Below, in pieces: positions 13,407 to 18,812 of a DNA stretch of 19,460 nt (positions are counted from its first letter, which is position 1; each line of letters starts with the position of its first letter). The position numbers were made by a program, and so were the translations under genes. Source of the stretch: Oscillospiraceae bacterium. Lineage in GTDB: Bacteria; Bacillota; Clostridia; Oscillospirales; Oscillospiraceae. The notes under the pieces are model-generated. The model was not told the DNA's origin, ran no database searches, and saw nothing but the letters and a program-made list of their open reading frames with translations. The stretch is taken from NCBI GenBank assembly GCA_015068335.1, contig SVKT01000016.1, forward strand, positions 1 through 19,460, written 5' to 3'.

Positions 13407-14294
13407 ATGAAGTTTGAAAGTTTGAAGGGTTCCATTGTTGCGATGGTCACGCCGTTCCACGAGGACGGCAGCGTCAATTTCGAGGTGCTGACGCAGTTGC
13501 TGGAACGCCAGATCGCCGCCGGTACGGACGGCATCCTGGTGCTGGGCACCACTGCCGAGTATCCCACGATGACCCACGAGGAGGACGCCTCCGTGGTGGC
13601 GCATACCATCCGCGTGGTCAACGGCCGGGTGCCCGTGATGGTGGGCAGCGGCTCCAACTGCACCGCGACCCAGGTGGAAAAGAGCATTGAATATCAGAAT
13701 ATGGGCGCCGACGCCCTGCTGCTGATCGCACCCTACTATAACAAGGCCAATCCCGAGGGTATGTACCGCCACTTCGCCCAGACGGCGGACGCGGTGAACA
13801 TCCCCTGCATCCTGTATAACGTCCCCGGCCGCACCGGCTGCTCCATCCCTGTTTCCGTGGTGGAGAAACTCAGCAAGCATCCCAACATCGCTGGTATCAA
13901 GGAAGCCAGCGGCGATATGAGTTATGTTATGAAGATCGCCCACTGCGCCGGCCCTGACTTTGCCATCTATTCCGGCAACGACGACATCACTCTGCCCGTC
14001 CTCAGCGTGGGCGGCAGCGGCGTCATCTCCGTGTATGCCAACGTGATGCCCGAGATGAGCCACCGCATCGTGAAGGACTATCTGGAAGGCAGACAGGACG
14101 AGGCCCGTGCCAACACCATCAAGTACCTGAAACTGATGAACGACCTGTTCATCGAGGTCAATCCCATTCCCGTCAAGAGCGCTATGAATATGATGGGCCT
14201 GAATGTGGGGCCGATGCGCCTGCCTCTGTGTGAGATGTCCGAAGCACATCAGGCTGTGCTGCACAAGACGTTGGAGGAGGCTGGCTTGGTATGA
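13407..14294 (+). CDS. dapA: 4-hydroxy-tetrahydrodipicolinate synthase
   Basis: A 295-residue class I aldolase that condenses pyruvate with aspartate semialdehyde, the first committed step to diaminopimelate and lysine. Visible active-site residues are Lys165 (GIKEASGD, Schiff base), Tyr137 with ILYNVPGRT, Thr48-Thr49 in GTT, and Arg142. The usual GTTGES loop reads GTTAEY here, the one noticeable deviation. The ATG at 13407 has GGAGGG about 9 bases upstream; the longer open frame back to 13200 runs through the riboswitch and is not coding. The stop overlaps the dapB start (ATGA). Controlled by the upstream lysine riboswitch. Other DHDPS-superfamily enzymes (for example N-acetylneuraminate lyase) look alike, but the riboswitch and dapB neighbour decide for DapA. 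Confidence 0.95.
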   Translation: MKFESLKGSIVAMVTPFHEDGSVNFEVLTQLLERQIAAGTDGILVLGTTAEYPTMTHEEDASVVAHTIRVVNGRVPVMVGSGSNCTATQVEKSIEYQNMGADALLLIAPYYNKANPEGMYRHFAQTADAVNIPCILYNVPGRTGCSIPVSVVEKLSKHPNIAGIKEASGDMSYVMKIAHCAGPDFAIYSGNDDITLPVLSVGGSGVISVYANVMPEMSHRIVKDYLEGRQDEARANTIKYLKLMNDLFIEVNPIPVKSAMNMMGLNVGPMRLPLCEMSEAHQAVLHKTLEEAGLV

Positions 14295-15010
14295 AACTGA
14301 TTTTGATCGGCCGCGGCCGTATGGGCACGCTGATCCGCGAGACCGCCCTGGCCGCCGGCGACGAAGTGCTGGCCGCCTTTGACGTGGACGATATCGACCG
14401 CCTGGCGGAGTTCAACGAGAAGGCGGACGTTGTCATCGACTTCTCCAATCCCGCATCCCTGCCCAGCGTGGGTGCCTTTGTGCGCCGCACGGGAACCCCG
14501 CTGGTCTCCGGCACCACCGGTATGAGCGCCGAGCAGAAGGCACAGTTGGAGGCGCTGGGCGCCTATACCCCCGTGCTGTGGAGCGCCAACTACTCTCTGG
14601 GCGTGGCGGTGCTGTACCGCGCGCTGCGGGTGGTTTCCGATGTGCTGAAACCCGACTTCGACATTGAAGTGACGGAGACCCACCACAACCAGAAGGTGGA
14701 CGCCCCCAGCGGCACTGCCAAACTGCTGGTGGATGCCATCGATCCCGAGGGAGCGCTGACGCCGGTCTATGGCCGCGAGGGCGTCACCGGCAAGCGGGAG
14801 AAGAAGGAGATCGGCGTTCACGCCCTCCGCGGCGGCACCGTGGCGGGCACCCACACCGTCCATTTCTTCGGCCCTGACGAGGAACTGGAATTTACCCACC
14901 GGGCCGCCAGCCGCCAGATCTTCGTCAACGGCGCGCTGCATATGGCCCATCTGCTGCCCGGCAAGCCCAACGGCGTGTACGACTTGCAGAAGATCCTCTT
15001 CGGCGAATAA
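14291..15010 (+). CDS. dapB: 4-hydroxy-tetrahydrodipicolinate reductase
   Basis: A 239-residue NAD(P)H-dependent reductase, the second step of the diaminopimelate/lysine pathway, acting on the DapA product. The Rossmann fingerprint is GRGRMG (residues 7-12), one residue tighter than the usual GxxGxMG. FSNP (51-54), SGTTG (73-77), the catalytic ETHHNQKVDAP (129-139; His131/His132 and Lys135) and SGTAK (140-144) are intact, as is the C-terminal HRAASRQIF. The length is at the short end of the family (usually about 240-270). Start ATG overlaps the dapA stop by ATGA, implying coupled translation under the same riboswitch. Confidence 0.96.
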   Translation: MKLILIGRGRMGTLIRETALAAGDEVLAAFDVDDIDRLAEFNEKADVVIDFSNPASLPSVGAFVRRTGTPLVSGTTGMSAEQKAQLEALGAYTPVLWSANYSLGVAVLYRALRVVSDVLKPDFDIEVTETHHNQKVDAPSGTAKLLVDAIDPEGALTPVYGREGVTGKREKKEIGVHALRGGTVAGTHTVHFFGPDEELEFTHRAASRQIFVNGALHMAHLLPGKPNGVYDLQKILFGE

Positions 15011-15020
15011 AAGGCAAGCA

Positions 15021-15054
15021 AAAAGATGGTTCCCGAGAGGGAACCATCTTTTTT
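15021..15054. terminator. Bidirectional terminator between dapB and moaE-like gene
   Basis: A 14-bp perfect stem (15021-15034 with 15039-15052, loop GAGA) with A-run left and T-run right. The minus-strand gene's stop codon overlaps its edge (15053-15055). Confidence 0.93.
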
Positions 15055-15457
15055 AATACAGTTCTGTTTCCAGAACGCACTTGGTTTTGATTGTTTCCAC
15101 AAGGAATTGCAGCGCATCGACCACGTGGGGGCGGATGTCGCCGCCGATGAGGACATACATAATGTCGTCGCCGACTGCCAAGTGGCCCTGATTGAGCCAG
15201 ACCCGCACATAGTAAATGCCGTCCAGCGCCCGGGTGGCTTCGATGGCGGCGGAGACCTTGTCTTCGTCGTAGGAAAACACCATCCCGGTGACGCTCTGCG
15301 TGTCCTGCTCGCCGCGGCGCACCTGCGCCTTTGCCGTTTCACGCACCACGCCGTTGTGGGTCAGGTACATACCGACTTTACCGGCGTCGGGCGCGGCTTT
15401 GGCCTCGGCCAGCCAGGCGTCCATAGAGGGGATGCGGTTGCTGTTGTCGATGCCCAT
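15053..15457 (-). CDS. MoaE-like (molybdopterin synthase large-subunit fold) protein
   Basis: A 134-residue protein that resembles MoaE: GMYLTHNGVVRET (29-41, matching the family's VTFxGxVR), YYVRVWLNQGHLAVGDDIMYV (82-102, matching HRxGxLxxGD) and DALQFLVETIKTK (114-126). MoaE with MoaD inserts sulfur into precursor Z to make molybdopterin. Lining it up with E. coli MoaE, one active-site lysine (K119) matches Lys124, but the second (K126) falls at Thr131 and the conserved HR pair reads Ile-Arg. No moaD or other cofactor genes are nearby. So it is a MoaE-fold protein of uncertain activity. The ATG at 15455-15457 has GGAGG six bases upstream; the longer frame to 15580 is not supported. Confidence 0.75.
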   Translation of the reverse strand: MGIDNSNRIPSMDAWLAEAKAAPDAGKVGMYLTHNGVVRETAKAQVRRGEQDTQSVTGMVFSYDEDKVSAAIEATRALDGIYYVRVWLNQGHLAVGDDIMYVLIGGDIRPHVVDALQFLVETIKTKCVLETELY

Positions 15458-15484
15458 AGGAACCTCCGGAGTTGAGATGGTATT

Positions 15485-15513
15485 ATTATAATGAAAAAGC
15501 CGCCGCCGCGCAA
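15485..15513 (-). promoter_or_regulatory. Sigma-A promoter of the moaE-like gene
   Basis: Minus strand TTGCGC (15513-15508), 17 bases, TATAAT (15490-15485), about 28 bases before the ATG. Confidence 0.78.
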
Positions 15514-15650
15514 GGGGCAGGCTGCGGTATCCCGTTTGCTCTCGTTGTGTTGGTCTGAACTTCGGCATTTTACCAGACATTGATACGAACCGAAAAATAT
15601 GATAAAGTTACAGCAAGATAAAGCGGAATTTAACAAAGGGGTGTGCTTGT

Positions 15651-16163
15651 GTGAAAAAACGAATGCTGATTTATGCCTCCGTGTTATTGGCGGTAATGTG
15701 CCTCGTCGGTGTTTTTGCCGTACGATCCTCCAAAATAATAGGAAACGATGGGCTGATTGCAAGGGCTCGTAAGGAAATAAATTTGGCCGAAGCAGATACG
15801 ATTGATATGGTGATTGCAGGAAAGGCTACGATCGATCGTAATACGCATCTGTTTTGGTTTGTTACAGGCAACGAGTATCAAATGAATCGGTGCCATCCCA
15901 TTGAATTTATCGAACTTGAAAATGATGAGTATAGATTCGTGAAGACATATAACCCCATACCGAGGGGGCAGGACATTTATGCGCTGTTATGGAAGAATGG
16001 CTATTCGTTCTGCGTCAATAATCCGAAGTGTAAGACCATCAGAATAGATGATTACGCAGGCGTGAAAGAAATTGAGGTAACAGAATATCCCTTTGTCTAT
16101 TACAATGGACTGCTTCCTCGCGAGTATTTGTTCCTTGACGAAAACGGGAACGAAATAAAATAG
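15651..16163 (+). CDS. Hypothetical membrane-anchored protein, AT-richer than neighbours
   Basis: A 170-residue protein that I do not recognise. It starts at GTG (15651), with AAAGGGG about nine bases upstream and a classic MKKR + hydrophobic stretch (about residues 5-23, LIYASVLLAVMCLVGVFAV), either a signal anchor or an uncleaved signal peptide with no lipobox. The rest would face outside and is a small mixed alpha/beta domain with many aromatic residues (HLFWFVTGNEYQM, YALLWKNGYSFCV, YPFVYYNGLLPREYLF), two cysteines at the CVNNPKC segment, and a C-terminal DENGNEIK. Codon use is clearly more A/T-rich than flanking genes (AAA, ATA, GAA, TTT frequent), which hints at recent acquisition. A possible -10 TATGAT lies at 15598-15603 without a good -35. 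It ends about 70 bases before the MerR gene. Confidence 0.7.
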   Translation: MKKRMLIYASVLLAVMCLVGVFAVRSSKIIGNDGLIARARKEINLAEADTIDMVIAGKATIDRNTHLFWFVTGNEYQMNRCHPIEFIELENDEYRFVKTYNPIPRGQDIYALLWKNGYSFCVNNPKCKTIRIDDYAGVKEIEVTEYPFVYYNGLLPREYLFLDENGNEIK

Positions 16164-16184
16164 AGTAACCAATGAAGATAATGC

Positions 16185-16215
16185 TTGACTCTCACGCTGC
16201 GTCATAGCGTACACT
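16185..16215 (+). promoter_or_regulatory. MerR-type promoter and operator
   Basis: TTGACT (16185-16190) and TACACT (16210-16215) are separated by 19 bases, the lengthened spacer typical of promoters activated by MerR-family proteins. Inside the spacer lies an inverted repeat ACGCT (16194-16198) / AGCGT (16206-16210). Together they indicate autoregulation by the gene that follows. Confidence 0.85.
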
Positions 16216-16235
16216 CCTTTTGTGAGGTGACAGAC

Positions 16236-16967
16236 TTGAAAATGCAGATCAAAGAATTTGCCGAATTTACGGGAGTCAGTGTGCGCACACTGCACTATTA
16301 CGATGAGATCGGGCTGCTGGCGCCGGCCTGTGTCGACGGAGCCACAGGCTATCGTTATTACGACGAAGCCTCCCTTCTTCGGATGCAGGAGATCCTCTTT
16401 TATCGGGAACTGGACTTTTCTTTGAAGAGTATTGGAGAGATGCTGTCATCCCCGGATTATGACAAGAATAAGGCGCTGAACGAGCAAAAGCACTTGCTCA
16501 CGCTCAAAAAAGAACGGCTGGAACGACTGATTTCCGCCATTGACGGCGCCGTGAGAGGAGAAATGGTTATGAGCGCGTTTGACAACAGTGAATTTGAAGC
16601 CTACCGGGCGGAAGTCAAAGAGAGATGGGGCAAGACCGATGCGTACCGGGAGTATACGGAAAAAGCCGGGAAATATTCCGGGCAGAAGCAGAATGCTCTT
16701 GCCGAAGAACTGGATCATATAATGGGGGAGTTTGCGGTGTGTATGAAAAACGGCGCTGCGTCCGACTCCGCTGAGGCGCAGGACCTTGTGAAGTTGCTGC
16801 AAGGCCACATCACCCAGCACTACTATCATTGTACCAGCGAGATCCTGGCAGGCCTGGGACAGATGTATGTTGCCGACGAGCGCTTCCGGAACAACATCGA
16901 CAAGCACGCCGATGGCACGGCTGCCTTTATCTGCGAGGCGATCGAAGCCTATTGCGGAAAGGCGTAA
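16236..16967 (+). CDS. MerR-family activator with TipAS-type effector domain
   Basis: A 243-residue regulator. The N-terminal winged helix-turn-helix (IKEFAEFTGVSVRTLHYYDEIGLL, then GYRYYDEASLLRMQEILFYREL) is typical of MerR proteins; a coiled coil (about 85-112, rich in Lys/Glu/Leu) forms the dimer; the C-terminal half (about 125-243, with HITQHYYHCTSEILAGLGQMYVAD and DKHADGTAAFICEAIEAY) matches the TipAS domain, which in Streptomyces TipA binds thiopeptides and other drugs. So it is probably a multidrug or peptide-sensing activator. Start: TTG at 16236 has GAGGTGA seven bases upstream; ATG at 16242 would have 13. The frame further upstream runs through the promoter. Its own operator lies just upstream, so it likely activates itself; no transporter gene is adjacent. 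Confidence 0.9.
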   Translation: MKMQIKEFAEFTGVSVRTLHYYDEIGLLAPACVDGATGYRYYDEASLLRMQEILFYRELDFSLKSIGEMLSSPDYDKNKALNEQKHLLTLKKERLERLISAIDGAVRGEMVMSAFDNSEFEAYRAEVKERWGKTDAYREYTEKAGKYSGQKQNALAEELDHIMGEFAVCMKNGAASDSAEAQDLVKLLQGHITQHYYHCTSEILAGLGQMYVADERFRNNIDKHADGTAAFICEAIEAYCGKA

Positions 16968-16985
16968 CTTCCGATTTCCGACACC

Positions 16986-17016
16986 AAAACCCTCCGCTTG
17001 TTGGCGGAGGGTTTTT
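16986..17016 (+). terminator. Terminator of the MerR gene
   Basis: A 9-bp stem (16989-16997 with 17004-17012, loop TTGTTG), flanked by AAA and a T-run. Confidence 0.9.
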
Positions 17017-17049
17017 CGCCAAATCCACTGGGGAAACAGACGGGCTGTC

Positions 17050-17078
17050 TTGCAGGATGCCGGCGTTTTTGGTATCAT
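17050..17078 (+). promoter_or_regulatory. Sigma-A promoter of the kinase-like gene
   Basis: TTGCAG (17050-17055), 17 bases, TATCAT (17073-17078), 30 bases before the ATG. Confidence 0.75.
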
Positions 17079-17107
17079 CCGGGTAAAGAGTTGGTACGGA
17101 GGTCGTT

Positions 17108-17644
17108 ATGCAGCAAACCATACGAGTCAATCAGACAGAGTATCCGGTCATTCGGCTTCTGGGCCGCGGTAAGGGCGGCTATTCCTATCTGGCGGAAAAA
17201 GACGGCGTCCGCTGTGTGCTCAAACAGATCCACCACGAACCCTGCGACTACTACACCTTCGGCAACAAGATCGAGGCGGAGCGCAGCGACTATGCCCGAT
17301 TGCGGCAGACCGGCATCCGGATGCCGGAACTGCTGGACATCGATATGGAGCAGGAGCGAGTCCTCAAAACGTATATCGAGGGGCCCACCGCCTATGAACT
17401 GGTCCTGCGGGATGAAATGGACGATGCGCTGCTGGAACAGGTGCGGGAGATGGCGAGGCTGGCTCGCGCGGCGGGACTGAACATCGACTATTTCCCCACG
17501 AACTTTGTTCTTGCGGGCGGCTTGTTGTATTATATCGATTACGAGTGCAACGCCTATATGGAGGAGTGGAACTTTGAAAACTGGGGCGTGAAATACTGGT
17601 CCAAAACGCCGGAATTTCTGGAATACGCCCGGCAGCATCCCTGA
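17108..17644 (+). CDS. Minimal protein-kinase-like fold protein
   Basis: A 178-residue protein with a full but compressed set of kinase-fold motifs: a glycine-rich loop GRGKGGYSY (19-27), a probable ATP-anchoring lysine Lys39 (CVLKQ), a glutamate in the following helix (Glu56 or Glu58), a hinge-like TYIEGPTAYEL (88-98), a catalytic loop NIDYFPTN (125-132; Asp127 and Asn132 as in HxDxxxxN) and a metal-binding YIDYE (142-146; Asp144 in place of DFG, like the IDFE of APH/choline-kinase proteins). It ends with a Trp-rich tail (EEWNFENWGVKYW). There is no C-terminal lobe beyond this, so it resembles the small Bud32/RIO-like kinases. Substrate unknown: a protein or a small molecule are both possible. 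ATG has GGAGGT about 6 bases upstream. Monocistronic. Confidence 0.8.
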   Translation: MQQTIRVNQTEYPVIRLLGRGKGGYSYLAEKDGVRCVLKQIHHEPCDYYTFGNKIEAERSDYARLRQTGIRMPELLDIDMEQERVLKTYIEGPTAYELVLRDEMDDALLEQVREMARLARAAGLNIDYFPTNFVLAGGLLYYIDYECNAYMEEWNFENWGVKYWSKTPEFLEYARQHP

Positions 17645-17662
17645 CGGATCGTGCTTCGTCAG
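17641..17662 (+). repeat. Inverted repeat at the stop codon of the kinase-like gene
   Basis: CTGACG (17641-17646) and CGTCAG (17657-17662) are perfect inverted copies with a 10-base loop, and the TGA stop codon lies inside the left arm. No T-run follows directly, so it is not a terminator by itself. Confidence 0.55.
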
Positions 17663-17670
17663 GATGCCAA

Positions 17671-17710
17671 AAAAACCGGTAAAATTTTGGCGCGTACCCG
17701 CGCGGTTTTT
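17671..17710 (+). terminator. Probable terminator with nested hairpin
   Basis: An outer stem AAAAACCG (17671-17678) / CGGTTTTT (17703-17710) encloses an inner GCGCG/CGCGC hairpin (17690-17694 with 17699-17703, which shares one base with the outer stem). It ends in five T. The long outer loop makes it less regular than the other terminators. Confidence 0.6.
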
Positions 17711-17712
17711 CG

Positions 17713-17741
17713 TTGCCGCGGAAAAGCAACTGTGGTATGGT
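17713..17741 (+). promoter_or_regulatory. Sigma-A promoter of the MBL-fold hydrolase gene
   Basis: TTGCCG (17713-17718), 17 bases, TATGGT (17736-17741), starting right after the preceding T-run; the ATG is 28 bases downstream. Confidence 0.7.
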
Positions 17742-17769
17742 AATAACAACACATTCGAGGGGGACGCGT

Positions 17770-18720
17770 ATGCTGGTACTGGATTTCATCAATGTGGGAA
17801 ACGGCGACTCCATCCTGATCCGTGAGATGGATGGCGGACAGCAGCGGTTTGCTATGCTGGTGGACTGCGGGCACGACAATCTGGTGCGCGACGACCATCC
17901 CCAGGAGTTGGATCTGCGCTCGAAACGGATCTACGCCGGCGACTTTTTGAAAAAGCAGGGCGTCGACCATCTGGATATCCTCCTGATCACACACTTCCAC
18001 CGGGATCATATCGGCGGCCTGAGCCGTGTGTTGGAGGCTGCGACGGTGGACAAGTTGCTGACGGCGTATGCGCCTCCGGCGGATGCCTTGGCGCTGGACC
18101 TTGATGGCGGCAAAGACCTGCCCAAGGCGGCGCGGAATCTCCTGCGCTGCGTGGAGATGTATGCCCGGCCCCTGCGGGAGCAGCGGCACCGCATCGGAGA
18201 GGTCGTGGAGTTTACCGGCAGCCGGACGGAAAGCCTGCGGCTGACAGAGGCCCTTTCTATGGATGTCCTGTTTGGCGAGCCTGCGCTGTATCCCCGGCAG
18301 AAGGAACTCTATGATGCGGCCTTCCGTGGCCAGTGGGACGGTTACGATCTGATCCGCTGGGCCAAGTCAATGAATGTTGCCAGCCTGCGTCAGCGGCTGT
18401 ATTATCACGGGAAAGAGATCGTGCTGGGCGGTGACGCCTATGCCCATATGTGGGAAACCGTTACGGCCACCCCCTGTGACATTCTGAAAGTGCCGCACCA
18501 CGCATCCCTGTCCTCCACCACGCGCAAACTGCTGAAAATGCTCAATCCCAGGACGGCGGTGGTCTGTGTGGCGGCAGGGCGGCCGGACGAGCGGCCCCAT
18601 CCCTACATCGTATCGCTGTTGCAGGAAATGGTGCCGGAGGTTCGCTTCACCGACGCGGTGGACATTCCCGGCCTGGTGGAGCCGGAGTTCCACGAATCCG
18701 TACACATTGAAATAGAGTGA
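17770..18720 (+). CDS. Soluble ComEC/Rec2-like MBL-fold hydrolase
   Basis: A 316-residue metallo-beta-lactamase-fold protein of the COG2333 kind (the hydrolase domain of ComEC). The metal-binding motif is THFHRDHIGG (74-83; His75, His77, Asp79, His80), followed by GGDA (220-223; Asp222), PHHAS (242-246; His243/His244) and the late ERPHP (274-278). A typical DUF-like start is VLDFINVGNGDSILI. No signal peptide or membrane helix is seen and the membrane channel part of ComEC is absent, so it acts in the cytoplasm; substrate is probably a nucleic acid or phosphodiester, which is inferred from family. The middle (about 100-200) is longer and less conserved. The ATG at 17770 has GAGGGGGA upstream; an in-frame TTG at 17713 is the -35 box. 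Confidence 0.9.
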   Translation: MLVLDFINVGNGDSILIREMDGGQQRFAMLVDCGHDNLVRDDHPQELDLRSKRIYAGDFLKKQGVDHLDILLITHFHRDHIGGLSRVLEAATVDKLLTAYAPPADALALDLDGGKDLPKAARNLLRCVEMYARPLREQRHRIGEVVEFTGSRTESLRLTEALSMDVLFGEPALYPRQKELYDAAFRGQWDGYDLIRWAKSMNVASLRQRLYYHGKEIVLGGDAYAHMWETVTATPCDILKVPHHASLSSTTRKLLKMLNPRTAVVCVAAGRPDERPHPYIVSLLQEMVPEVRFTDAVDIPGLVEPEFHESVHIEIE

Positions 18721-18722
18721 AG

Positions 18723-18755
18723 AAGCACGGCACTCAACGAGTGCCGTGCTTTTTT
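18723..18755. terminator. Strong terminator after the MBL hydrolase gene
   Basis: A 13-bp perfect stem (18723-18735 with 18739-18751, loop AAC) with a T-run of six. It lies between convergent genes; the A-run on its left is only two bases, so it is best for the plus strand. Confidence 0.92.
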
Positions 18756-18812
18756 GCCTGCAAAAACAAAGAGGAACGGCCACGCCGCTCCTCTTTGAAG
18801 AAAGTATGCAGA

